Below, piece after piece: positions 1 to 6,548 of a stretch of DNA of 15,001 bases (positions are counted from its first letter, which is position 1; each line of letters starts with the position of its first letter). The notes under the pieces were generated by a model. It ran no database searches and had not been told where the DNA came from. It saw only the letters and a program-made list of their open reading frames with translations. The DNA is from Candidatus Nomurabacteria bacterium (GTDB lineage: Bacteria > Patescibacteriota > Minisyncoccia > Phycocordibacterales > UBA9973), in assembly GCA_943359425.1 (NCBI GenBank), contig CALRHN010000008.1, positions 2,485-17,485 on the forward strand. The letters run 5' to 3'. Made by a program: the position numbers and the translations under genes.

Positions 1-7
1 GTATACC

Positions 8-2020
8 TTAAGAAATCATTTTCTGGAACTCCGCTTCGGAGAGGACGGGTATGCCCAGTTTCTTCGCATCGGCGAGTTTCGATCCCGCACTCTCCCCTGC
101 GACGACAAAGTCCGTCTTCTTCGAAACGGCGCTCGCGACCTTGCCGCCCTGTGCAAGAATCATTTTCTTCGCGTCTTCGCGCGAAAGTGTGGGAAGCGTG
201 CCTGTGAGGACGAATGTTTTTCCGGAAAGAGTGCCGCCTTTTACTTTCGCGAACGGTTTCGGTTTCACGCCGTTACCGAAAAGTTTCTTGAGGAATTTCT
301 GGCTCGTCGGATCGGAGAAATAGGCAGCGAGGCTCGTGGAAACTGCGGGGCCAATATTTTCTATCTCGTCGAAATCACTCGCCTTCGCGCGGGACAATTT
401 CTCGATCGTTCCAAAGTGCGCGGCGAGATCGCGTGCCGTTTCTTCACCGACATGAATGATGCCGAGCGACATGATGAAACGATCGAGCGAGGGCTTCTTC
501 TTGCTCTCAATGCTCGCAATGATGTTTTGCGCGCTCTTCTCTCCGAAACGCTCGAGTCCCGAGAGGTCGGCTTCGGTGAGAGCGAAGAGATCGGCCGCAT
601 CGGTGACGAGACCTTCGTCTTTCAAGCGTTCGAGTATTTTCGGACCGACAGTATATATCTCAAATGCATTCACAAAATGCACCATGTTTCGGATATTCTT
701 CGCCGGGCAATTCTTGTTCACGCAATAATACGCCACGCTCTCCCCTCCCAGATTCTCGCGCTTCTCGATATCACCGCCGCATTCGGGACAGCGTGCGGGC
801 ATAGTGAATTTCTTCTCTTTACCGGTGCGCAATTTTACGAGAACTTCGACGACTTCCGGTATGACATCGCCCGCTTTTTGAATGACGACGGTGTCACCGA
901 TGCGCAGTCCGAGACGCTCTATCTGGTCCATGTTATGAAGCGTTGCTTTCGATACTCGCGAGCCGGCAACGAGCGTCGGTTCGAAATGTGCAAGCGGCGT
1001 GAGCACTCCCGTACGGCCGACTTGGACGGTGATATCCGTCACGCGCGTCGTCGCCTTCTCGGCCGGATATTTAAAGGCTGCCATATAGCGAGGTGCCTTC
1101 CCGACGACGCCGAGGCGTTTCTGGAGAGCGAGGTCGTTGACGGAGATAACAATGCCGTCCGTGCCGAATGGGAATGCGTCTCGCAGTTTCTTGAAATTTT
1201 CTATGAAGGTCTCCACTTCGCCAAGCGTCTTACAAATATGTTCATGCTCACTCACGGAAAATCCGAGCGAGGAGAGCAATCGATGTTCGTCGGAATGTTT
1301 GGCCGTGCGTTTTGAAAAGTCGGCAGAGAGTTCGGCGATGTCGTAGGCGAAGAAATTGATGCGGCGCGCCTTCGTGAGTGCGGGATCGAGTTGGCGGATG
1401 GAGCCGGCGGTCGCATTGCGCGTATTGGCAAAGGGCGGCAGGCCGAGTTTTTCTTGCTGCCGGTTGAGACTCGCAAGCGTCGCTCTCGCCATGACGGCTT
1501 CGCCGCGCACTTCGATGAGTTTCGGAAACGGTTTCGGAAGCGTGAGCGGAATGTCGGCAATCATGCGCACATTCTGCGTTACATTCTCGCCGATGAATCC
1601 GTCGCCGCGCGTCGCACCCGTGACAAGGACGCCGTCTTCGTAACGGAGTGTAAGAGCGAGACCGTCGAGTTTCAGTTCGGCGAAATATTCGTAAGAAGTA
1701 TTCGCTGGCAAGAGTTTCTTCACGCGCTCGTCCCATGATTCGAGTTCTTCGTATGAAAAAGCATCGGAGAGTGAGAGCATCCGTACGGAATGCGTGACTT
1801 TTTGGAATTTCGGAAGCGGCGCACCGGCGACACGCGCGAGCGGATCGTCAGTGACGCGCAGATCGGGATATTTCGCCTCGAGTGCCCGCAATTCGCGCGT
1901 CAAAGAATCGTAGACTTCGTCGGTCACATCGGGATCGTTCTTCACGTGGTAGCGATAGCGCAGGTCGCTGATCTCGCCGCGGAGCTTCTGTATTCGGCTT
2001 TTTGCCTCGGTTTTATCCAT
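8..2020 (-). CDS. ligA: NAD-dependent DNA ligase LigA
   Basis: This enzyme seals single-strand nicks in duplex DNA using NAD+, during replication and repair in the cytoplasm. The 670-residue length is normal for a full LigA. Visible parts are the N-terminal NMN-binding Ia region (YRYH near residue 22), the adenylation motif KLDG with catalytic Lys117, and TRGDG at 137-141. An OB fold follows, then a four-cysteine zinc finger (Cys411, 414, 433, 438) and helix-hairpin-helix repeats near 470-580. A C-terminal BRCT domain (about 593-670, with LSGKTFVLTG) completes it. The ATG at 2020 is the natural start. A GAGG sits about 11 bases upstream, too far to be a convincing ribosome site. It follows the minor-pilin genes on the same strand with 62 bases between, no terminator seen, and a possible promoter of its own. 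It is a housekeeping gene that appears to neighbour the pilus genes by chance. Confidence 0.98.
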   Translation of the reverse strand: MDKTEAKSRIQKLRGEISDLRYRYHVKNDPDVTDEVYDSLTRELRALEAKYPDLRVTDDPLARVAGAPLPKFQKVTHSVRMLSLSDAFSYEELESWDERVKKLLPANTSYEYFAELKLDGLALTLRYEDGVLVTGATRGDGFIGENVTQNVRMIADIPLTLPKPFPKLIEVRGEAVMARATLASLNRQQEKLGLPPFANTRNATAGSIRQLDPALTKARRINFFAYDIAELSADFSKRTAKHSDEHRLLSSLGFSVSEHEHICKTLGEVETFIENFKKLRDAFPFGTDGIVISVNDLALQKRLGVVGKAPRYMAAFKYPAEKATTRVTDITVQVGRTGVLTPLAHFEPTLVAGSRVSKATLHNMDQIERLGLRIGDTVVIQKAGDVIPEVVEVLVKLRTGKEKKFTMPARCPECGGDIEKRENLGGESVAYYCVNKNCPAKNIRNMVHFVNAFEIYTVGPKILERLKDEGLVTDAADLFALTEADLSGLERFGEKSAQNIIASIESKKKPSLDRFIMSLGIIHVGEETARDLAAHFGTIEKLSRAKASDFDEIENIGPAVSTSLAAYFSDPTSQKFLKKLFGNGVKPKPFAKVKGGTLSGKTFVLTGTLPTLSREDAKKMILAQGGKVASAVSKKTDFVVAGESAGSKLADAKKLGIPVLSEAEFQKMIS

Positions 2021-2050
2021 AAAAAATAGCCTCTATCGTGCCTAGAGGAT

Positions 2051-2056
2051 AGTATA
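2051..2056 (-). promoter_or_regulatory. Possible -10 element for ligA
   Basis: On the minus strand TATACT lies 31 bases before the ligA ATG. No good -35 is visible 16-18 bases upstream, and there is no TGn extension, so this is a weak prediction. Together with the lack of a terminator after the last minor pilin, ligA may be read both from here and by readthrough. Confidence 0.3.
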
Positions 2057-2082
2057 GCGCACCAAGGCCCATAGGCCGAAGG

Positions 2083-2661
2083 CTAATTGTCGGGATAATA
2101 CGTCGCGCGAAGGGCGCGCTCGACGAGCCTCTGAGAGCCAGATTGCTGAAGCTGGGTGACTTTGTCGCAGGCGACATTGTAACCTTTCGCCTCGACGCGC
2201 GTACCAAAGAGCGTTGCATCATTTGGGCTCTGGAAATTCTTCGTAACGGTGAGATGCGCACAACCGATGATATTACTGCCATCAGTGAGATTGATTCCAT
2301 CACCGGGCATACCGGGGCCAGGAGGGAGGGCAAAATCATATACGTCTGAAACTCCGTCGACAATGGCGTGTATTGCAGTGCCCGCACAGTTGAGCGTCGC
2401 ACTCGTGAATGGGCTGCCTTGGGGTCCGAATGCGGTCTGCGTACGATCATAGTAGAGTCCACACTCCAGTCCCGTATCGGCGGCAAAGAATGCAAGATGC
2501 GAGTCACGCGCATTGAGCGAGAGTTCGATCTCTTTATACGAGACAGAGGCGATACCGAGGGCCATCAAGAGGATGATGCTCGTCAGGATAACGGTAAACA
2601 AAATCACGAATCCGCTTTGGGTTTCTGCTTTGTGCTTTGTGCTTTGTGCTTTGTGCTTCAT
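2083..2661 (-). CDS. PilX/GspK-like minor pilin with heptamer-repeat leader
   Basis: This is a predicted minor pilin of 192 residues, inserted in the membrane and processed by PilD. The leader is a hydrophilic run of lysine, histidine and glutamine ending in QSG at residue 17. The hydrophobic helix starts FVILFTVIL and runs to about residue 40. The next stretch, AFFAADTGLECGLYYD, is typical of PilX-like proteins. Mature position 5 is Phe rather than Glu, which is the pattern of tip-type pseudopilins such as GspK. The leader is encoded by a 7-bp tandem repeat starting 3 bases after the ATG. It is the last gene of the minor-pilin run, 1 base after the PilV-like gene. No Shine-Dalgarno is seen. 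The fold assignment rests on pattern and position; the exact subfamily is uncertain. Confidence 0.8.
   Translation of the reverse strand: MKHKAQSTKHKAETQSGFVILFTVILTSIILLMALGIASVSYKEIELSLNARDSHLAFFAADTGLECGLYYDRTQTAFGPQGSPFTSATLNCAGTAIHAIVDGVSDVYDFALPPGPGMPGDGINLTDGSNIIGCAHLTVTKNFQSPNDATLFGTRVEAKGYNVACDKVTQLQQSGSQRLVERALRATYYPDN
2621..2655 (-). repeat. Heptamer tandem repeat in pilX-like leader
   Basis: On the coding strand, after ATGAAG, four perfect CACAAAG units occupy 2655-2628, followed by one degraded unit (CAGAAAC, 2627-2621). Three units equal seven codons, so the protein repeats KHKAQST. Loss of one unit shifts the frame and reaches a TGA a few codons after the array (within the bases encoding Phe-Val-Ile of the helix). 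Confidence 0.9.
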
Positions 2662-2662
2662 A

Positions 2663-3223
2663 TTATTGCCAGTTGAATAAATCTTCGGTGAGCGTGAGGC
2701 TCTGTGTCGTGCCTTCGGGCCATGATACGGTCGACGTCACGCGTACCTCGTCAGTAGTACCGGGTGCAGCAAAGGAGACCTGTATCGTTCGGACAAAGAC
2801 AGAGGCAGTGGTCGAAGTATAATCGTATGTCCCGATGCCACCCGAGAGATCGTGGCGAATCGGAGGACAGCTCCCGACACAGGCAGTTACTGCAAGAGTT
2901 ATGGGATCGATCGTGCAGCTCGCGCCGTTCGTACAGGCGGCGATGCCGCCCGAGTTCGAAGTGATAAATGTCGTCCACCCGCTCCCATTCGTTCCGGCGA
3001 GCATGGCGCTATCGCGGATATTGCGGACAAGCTCGATCCCTTCCTGGGCGAGGAAGGATCCCTGCGCGCGCTTCTCCGCGATCTGGAGATTGCCGATGCC
3101 GCCGGCGGATACGACGATGATGGCGACGATGGCCGTCGTGAAGATGGAGAGTGCAACTAAAGTTTCCACGAGGGTGAAACCTGTCTGCGTTTGGTTTTTG
3201 ATGTTTGGTGTTTGGTGCTTCAT
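2663..3223 (-). CDS. PilV-like minor pilin
   Basis: This is a predicted minor pilin of 186 residues. The frame is open further upstream to 3325, but I place the start at the ATG at 3223. It lies 4 bases after the preceding stop and gives a proper leader (MKHQTPNIKNQTQTG) before FTLVETLVALSIF, with Glu at mature position 5. The longer version would overlap the preceding gene by about 100 bases and put the pilin helix too far in. The stretch SFLAQEGIELVRNIRDSA after the helix is typical of PilV-like proteins in this group. Several cysteines in the C-terminal half (for example ACTNGASC and ACVGSC) could form disulfides. Its leader is encoded by a degenerate heptamer array like those of its two neighbours. 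It is translationally close-packed with the genes on both sides. Confidence 0.82.
   Translation of the reverse strand: MKHQTPNIKNQTQTGFTLVETLVALSIFTTAIVAIIVVSAGGIGNLQIAEKRAQGSFLAQEGIELVRNIRDSAMLAGTNGSGWTTFITSNSGGIAACTNGASCTIDPITLAVTACVGSCPPIRHDLSGGIGTYDYTSTTASVFVRTIQVSFAAPGTTDEVRVTSTVSWPEGTTQSLTLTEDLFNWQ
3190..3217 (-). repeat. Degenerate heptamer repeat in pilV-like leader
   Basis: Directly after ATGAAG come four 7-bp units on the coding strand: CACCAAA twice, then CATCAAA and AACCAAA. The register relative to the ATG is the same as in the two neighbouring minor-pilin genes. Confidence 0.85.
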
Positions 3224-3227
3224 ATTT

Positions 3228-3821
3228 TTATGCTCCCGCTTGTCGAGGCGATACCGTCGTCTGCAAGTCAAAAGGAGAATCAATGCCACCGAAGTGAATG
3301 ACTCCGGAGAGGCGGATGATGACACGCGTCGCCGTATTGTCTCCCGACTCTGCCCCCGTAACTATAAATCCTGAACGTAAGAGATCCATCGTGACTTCCC
3401 CCACTTCGGTCAGATTCGAATACGTGGTTCCGCCGTCTTTGGATTTCAATACCTGGTTATTGGTCTGGCTTATGAGATAGATGATCTGATCAGCATCTAC
3501 TGCCGGGTCGCCGTTCACTCCTTCGAAAACGAGCTTGGTCAGACCGCTCGGACATGAGACAGCTACGTTGAGCGGAGAACTGTTATCGCAATGAAAAGTG
3601 TTGCCGAGGCGAACATTACGCGCCATGTCTTCCATGATAAAGCTCAAGTTATCGACGATGACGCGCATTCCTTGGACGCGCTTGTGATTGGCCGCGACGC
3701 TCAAAACGGCGCCGATGGAAATGACGACGATGACAGTGAAGAGCGCGGTGGCTATCATGACTTCGATCATGGTGAAGCCGCCGTGTGTTTGGTGTTTGGT
3801 TTTTGGTGTTTGGTGTTTCAT
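3228..3821 (-). CDS. PilW/GspJ-like minor pilin
   Basis: This is a predicted minor pilin of 197 residues. The leader ends in HGG at residue 15, followed by FTMIEVMIATALFTVIVVISIGAVL, with Glu at mature position 5. After the helix, the stretch LSFIMEDMARNVRLG resembles the PilW/GspJ group. The rest is a predicted extracellular beta-rich domain containing DADQIIYLIS. The ATG at 3821 is chosen because it gives a leader of normal size and sits 5 bases after the FimT-like stop. The leader is encoded by a heptamer array. In GspH/I/J/K systems, the partners of this type form a tip complex; that role is inferred here from gene order. Confidence 0.82.
   Translation of the reverse strand: MKHQTPKTKHQTHGGFTMIEVMIATALFTVIVVISIGAVLSVAANHKRVQGMRVIVDNLSFIMEDMARNVRLGNTFHCDNSSPLNVAVSCPSGLTKLVFEGVNGDPAVDADQIIYLISQTNNQVLKSKDGGTTYSNLTEVGEVTMDLLRSGFIVTGAESGDNTATRVIIRLSGVIHFGGIDSPFDLQTTVSPRQAGA
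3788..3815 (-). repeat. Heptamer repeat in pilW-like leader
   Basis: After ATGAAA, four 7-bp units follow on the coding strand: CACCAAA, CACCAAA, AACCAAA and CACCAAA. A fifth position (CACACGG) is degraded. The array encodes HQTPKTKHQ of the prepilin leader, ahead of the cleavage site. Confidence 0.88.
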
Positions 3822-3826
3822 ATTTT

Positions 3827-4489
3827 CTACAAGACTCCTCCGTCAAGAACTTCAACATGGCCGACTGAATTTATGAAAATAGTCTTCTGCGCTCCGGTCG
3901 GTGATGTGAGTTCTATTTGTACTTCCGTGGGACTACTCGGCTGCATCGGCAAGACCCGCATCCGCGCATCAGGAAAGGGTCGCTTGAAGGTTACGTTGAC
4001 GCCGGAATAACCGCACTGTTGGCCGTTATAGTTCGTGGCACAAATATTACTGATATATGCGCCAGTCGTGATCGTCGTGTCTTGTATGCACTCTGCTCCG
4101 GCAACGAGCGGTCCTCCGCAGGATGGACCAAAAGTATCGTAGAGGCCGTCTTCGCCGAGATCGAAGAAATAGACAAAGTGTTTGTTATTCGCCGCAGTTG
4201 CGCTCGGATCGGCTTCGAAATACACACCGTACGACGGGACAACGCCGCCATACGTATTCGCATTCTCTGTCCCCGATATTGCCGAGCGTTGTGCTTGGGT
4301 GATGCGCAGGGCAATATCCTGGGCGAGATTCTGGAAATTCACGTCAGCGGTAAAATCTCCGAACTTGAAGAGGATGACTCCCGAGAGAATGCCGAATATG
4401 GAGATGACGAAGATAAGTTCGAGAAAGGTCAGCCCGCGCGAATCGCAGAGCGTGAAGTAAGAGCGAAAGATGGACTTTTTTTCTTTCAT
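3827..4489 (-). CDS. FimT/GspH-like minor pilin
   Basis: This is a predicted minor pilin of 220 residues. The 19-residue leader ends in DSRG and is followed by LTFLELIFVISIFGILSGVILF, so Leu20 would be mature residue 1 and Glu24 the conserved position 5. The segment after the helix (LAQDIALRITQAQRSAISG) is typical of FimT/GspH proteins. The C-terminal domain has two likely disulfide cysteine pairs (around SCGGP...AECIQ and ICATN...QQCGY). Unlike the next three genes, its leader has no heptamer repeat. It starts 1 base after the pilD stop, so the two are probably co-translated. Confidence 0.82.
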   Translation of the reverse strand: MKEKKSIFRSYFTLCDSRGLTFLELIFVISIFGILSGVILFKFGDFTADVNFQNLAQDIALRITQAQRSAISGTENANTYGGVVPSYGVYFEADPSATAANNKHFVYFFDLGEDGLYDTFGPSCGGPLVAGAECIQDTTITTGAYISNICATNYNGQQCGYSGVNVTFKRPFPDARMRVLPMQPSSPTEVQIELTSPTGAQKTIFINSVGHVEVLDGGVL

Positions 4490-4490
4490 A

Positions 4491-5303
4491 TTAATTCAAG
4501 AACTGAAACCATGAGAGGATCGTTGAGATATTCACACTGGCGAAGAACGCAATGGCCGTACCGAGCGCGAGAAAGGGGCCGAACGGTATCTCGCTCTTCA
4601 TTCCCTTCTTTGCGTGATGGACGAGAAGAAGTGCGATACCGACGACTGCCCCGATCCAGAACGAGAGCATGAGTGCGGCGAATCCAGCCGAGATGCCGAG
4701 GAGGAATCCGAGGCCGAGAGCGAGCTTGCCGTCGCCGAGACCGATGAGCCGTCCGCGCGAGAAAACCCAGAGCAATACGAACGGTGCGGCGAGAGCGGGA
4801 CCGGCAAGAAGCGCAGAGAGCGACGGCATATGGACGACGAGGGCGTCACCTTTGATGAAAAAGAGTCCAAGCAGGGCAAAGACGGCGAATGCGAGACAGA
4901 GGACATCGGGAATTATCTTGTGGCGGATGTCATAGACAGAAATGACGAGCAGGAGCGAGAGAAGGAAGAAATAATACGTGAAAAGGATGACGAAGAGGAG
5001 GGATGCGCCGGGAATCAGATAGAGGAATTTGAAGACGAGCAGTACGGAGACGATTCCTGCTGCTGCTTCGACGAGAGGATATTGGGCGGAAATCTTGCTA
5101 TGACATCCGAGACATTTGCCGCGCTGAGAGAGAAAGCTCGCCACCGGCACGAGTTCGAGCGGACCGAGCGTTTTCGAACATGAGAAACACATTGATCGTC
5201 CGCCGAGAGTCTTGCCACTGTTATAGCGGAAGATCACCACGTTCAAGAACGAACCGATAATCGTTCCGAAGAAAAAAGCGATGATGCCGATGGTGATTTG
5301 CAT
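4491..5303 (-). CDS. pilD: Prepilin peptidase / N-methyltransferase PilD (A24 family)
   Basis: This integral membrane aspartic protease cuts prepilin leaders after Gly and can methylate the new N-terminus. At 270 residues it is a full-length bifunctional form. The N-terminal domain has GSFLNVVIFR at 17-26 and the zinc tetracysteine pair CFSC (39-42) and CLGC (64-67). The catalytic aspartates are Asp125 in SVYDIRHKIIPD and Asp191 in GLGDGKLALG. About eight hydrophobic segments are visible. It lies 20 bases after the third pilin gene with no terminator, and 1 base before the FimT-like gene, so its expression is probably tied to the pilins it processes. Confidence 0.96.
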   Translation of the reverse strand: MQITIGIIAFFFGTIIGSFLNVVIFRYNSGKTLGGRSMCFSCSKTLGPLELVPVASFLSQRGKCLGCHSKISAQYPLVEAAAGIVSVLLVFKFLYLIPGASLLFVILFTYYFFLLSLLLVISVYDIRHKIIPDVLCLAFAVFALLGLFFIKGDALVVHMPSLSALLAGPALAAPFVLLWVFSRGRLIGLGDGKLALGLGFLLGISAGFAALMLSFWIGAVVGIALLLVHHAKKGMKSEIPFGPFLALGTAIAFFASVNISTILSWFQFLN

Positions 5304-5323
5304 AATGAGACGAGCGAGAGAAA

Positions 5324-5860
5324 CTAGTTACAGAGATATGGAGTAGCGCCGCCGGTTACTGCATTGGGATAGACGGCAGTCCAGTTGGCGATCGTCGTCT
5401 GTGGTGCGGCGATAACGCCGCCTACTTTCGATCCCCCGCTATAGTCGACACAGAATGAGCCGTTCGAAGTCGTTGCAGCAAAGAACCATTTGCCGGGAAC
5501 TGTAGATGCCGGAGAAATTCCGTTCCAAGCATAGTAATAGGTAGTGGTCGGCAAAGTCGAAGCGAGGCGGTAGATACTATTGTCGCTCGTCGTGCTGTCA
5601 TTGAACAAGTTACTTCCCGCAACTGGACCGGCAACGGCAGTGATAGTCGTACCGGTCGTCGGAACGACTGCTGTACCCACAGTCCCCGTATAGAGTTGGG
5701 CCTGTGAGCGCATACTCGAGAGCTGGGACTGGATCTTTGAATCATTGGAACGACTGCGAGCCGAGCCGAGTGAAGTAAGGATGATAGCCGCCAAGATACC
5801 GATGATGGCGATGACGACGAGAAGTTCTATTAATGTGAAACCTGATTTTTTTATTTTCAT
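5324..5860 (-). CDS. Type IV pilin, paralogue 3 of the tandem set
   Basis: This is a predicted structural pilin of 178 residues. The leader MKIKKSG is followed by FTLIELLVVIAIIGILAAIILTSL, with Glu at mature position 5. The C-terminal domain carries GKWFFAATTSNGSFCVDYSGG and two cysteines (137 and 177), which fit the disulfide of a pilin D-region. The three paralogues share the GKW...CVDYSG motif, so they arose by duplication. This copy is the most diverged in its leader and 5' coding sequence. It has its own extended -10 promoter, and it has no terminator after it, so it likely leads into pilD and the minor pilins. No Shine-Dalgarno is seen. Which of the three builds the main fibre cannot be decided from the sequence. 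Confidence 0.92.
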   Translation of the reverse strand: MKIKKSGFTLIELLVVIAIIGILAAIILTSLGSARSRSNDSKIQSQLSSMRSQAQLYTGTVGTAVVPTTGTTITAVAGPVAGSNLFNDSTTSDNSIYRLASTLPTTTYYYAWNGISPASTVPGKWFFAATTSNGSFCVDYSGGSKVGGVIAAPQTTIANWTAVYPNAVTGGATPYLCN

Positions 5861-5891
5861 GTAGTTATGCTAATAGACTTTTAATGGCTTT

Positions 5892-5897
5892 ATTATA
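5892..5897 (-). promoter_or_regulatory. Extended -10 promoter of third pilin gene
   Basis: On the minus strand the sequence reads TGGTATAAT, a perfect -10 with a TGn extension. It lies 32 bases before the ATG at 5860, giving a leader of roughly 25 bases. No clear -35 is present; that position is taken by the terminator stem. The bases just downstream (AAAGCCATTAAAAG) nearly match those after the promoter of the first pilin gene. Confidence 0.6.
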
Positions 5898-5910
5898 CCA
5901 CCCCCTAAAC

Positions 5911-5936
5911 AAAAAACCACCCGAAGGTGGCTTTTT
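5911..5936 (-). terminator. Rho-independent terminator after second pilin gene
   Basis: On the minus strand the hairpin core GCCACC-TTCG-GGTGGT is flanked by A5 on the left and T6 on the right. This gives an 11-pair stem (with one G-U pair) and a UUCG tetraloop. It begins 13 bases after the stop at 5950. The A/T symmetry means it could also work on the other strand. Confidence 0.85.
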
Positions 5937-5949
5937 GAAAGAGAATCGT

Positions 5950-6450
5950 TTAGCTACAAGAATAATTCGTCGCAAAGTTCGGGAATGCGGCATCGAAACT
6001 CGTCGCATCGTTCGGCGGAGTGCCAACGAAGAGCTGGCTGCCGCCTGAATAATCAACACAGTCGGCTCCTGTCGTAAGACTCGCTGCAACTGCCCATTTG
6101 CCGCCGGCCGAAGGAAGTATCGCTTCAGAAGCATAGTAGACATTTGTGCCCAGCGGGAGGCTGTTGATAAGATTCGCCAAGCTATTAATATCGGCCGTCG
6201 TATCGGAGAACAGATCCGTTGTCGCCGTGAGCGGCAATGTTGTCGCGACCGTCGGAGCGACAGCGGTTGCCGTACCAGTGTACTCCTGGGCTTGTGCACG
6301 CATATTGGCCATCTGGCCTTTGACTTTGACATCGAGAGCGCTCTCTCGGGCAGGCGCGAGTGACGTGAGAACGATAGCCGCCAAGATACCGATGATGGCG
6401 ATGACGACCAAGAGTTCGATGAGTGTGAAACCTTTTTGTTTTATGTACAT
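5950..6450 (-). CDS. Type IV pilin, paralogue 2 of the tandem set
   Basis: This is a predicted structural pilin of 166 residues. The frame is open upstream to 6564, but that part runs through the terminator and overlaps the previous gene. The ATG at 6450 gives the correct leader MYIKQKG before FTLIELLVVIAIIGILAAIVLTSL. Glu is at mature position 5. The C-terminal domain has GGKWAVAASLTTGADCVDYSGG and cysteines 131 and 165. The first 74 bases around the helix are identical to those of the first paralogue. It has a promoter-like element after an upstream terminator and a terminator behind it, so it may be a single-gene transcript. The acidic/charged start of the helix tail (APARESALDVKVKGQ) differs from its siblings. 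Confidence 0.9.
   Translation of the reverse strand: MYIKQKGFTLIELLVVIAIIGILAAIVLTSLAPARESALDVKVKGQMANMRAQAQEYTGTATAVAPTVATTLPLTATTDLFSDTTADINSLANLINSLPLGTNVYYASEAILPSAGGKWAVAASLTTGADCVDYSGGSQLFVGTPPNDATSFDAAFPNFATNYSCS
6362..6435 (-). repeat. 74-bp identical block, copy in second pilin gene
   Basis: This stretch, which encodes the end of the leader and the N-terminal helix, is base-for-base identical to 6964-7037 in the first pilin gene. A 36-bp core of it (encoding part of the helix) is also identical in the third pilin gene at 5783-5818. Identity at synonymous sites points to recent duplication or gene conversion. Confidence 0.9.
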
Positions 6451-6483
6451 AAAAAATAAGGGAACAAATTTATAATACTTGTA

Positions 6484-6489
6484 ATTGTA
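6484..6489 (-). promoter_or_regulatory. Extended -10 promoter of second pilin gene
   Basis: The minus strand reads TGGTACAAT, one base off the perfect motif seen in the sister cassette. It lies 34 bases before the ATG at 6450. A second A/T-rich candidate (TATAAA) lies a little further downstream. The T-to-C change predicts a weaker promoter than that of the third pilin. Confidence 0.45.
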
Positions 6490-6502
6490 CCACTCCGAAA
6501 AC

Positions 6503-6528
6503 AAAAAACCACCCGAAGGTGGCTTTTT
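6503..6528 (-). terminator. Rho-independent terminator after first pilin gene
   Basis: It has the same hairpin as at 5911-5936: GCCACC-TTCG-GGTGGT flanked by A5 and T6 on the minus strand. It begins 21 bases after the stop at 6549. Confidence 0.85.
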
Positions 6529-6548
6529 GAACCGAAATGACAACTGGT

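Larger units (their letters stand above)
5890..5938 (-). repeat. Terminator-promoter cassette, copy 1
   Basis: This is a 49-bp intergenic module matching 6482-6530. The first 32 bases on the minus strand (the terminator hairpin and its T run) are identical. A 6-base stretch with three differences follows, then the -10 motif TGGTAYAATWA. It sits between pilin paralogues 2 and 3. Confidence 0.85.
6482..6530 (-). repeat. Terminator-promoter cassette, copy 2
   Basis: This is the second copy of the 49-bp intergenic module, matching 5890-5938. It sits between pilin paralogues 1 and 2. Its position in both gaps shows that the pilin genes were duplicated together with their intergenic control region. 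Confidence 0.85.

Noticed and set aside
416..1315. A 299-codon plus-strand frame opposite ligA
   Set aside because: It covers the antisense of the ligase core domains and has no motif of its own.
2062..2082. GGCC-rich inverted bases between the last minor pilin and ligA as a terminator
   Set aside because: The possible stem is only four pairs and no T run follows.
3224..3325. Upstream extension of the PilV-like gene
   Set aside because: It would overlap the PilW-like gene by about 100 bases and bury the prepilin cleavage site at residue 49. The ATG at 3223 gives a normal leader.
5865..6332. A minus-strand frame overlapping the second pilin
   Set aside because: It is out of frame with the pilin, runs through the terminator, and gives an Arg/Ser-rich product. 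The GTGGTTTTTTG terminator reads as KKPPSGGFLF in both gaps, which explains the apparent shared peptide.
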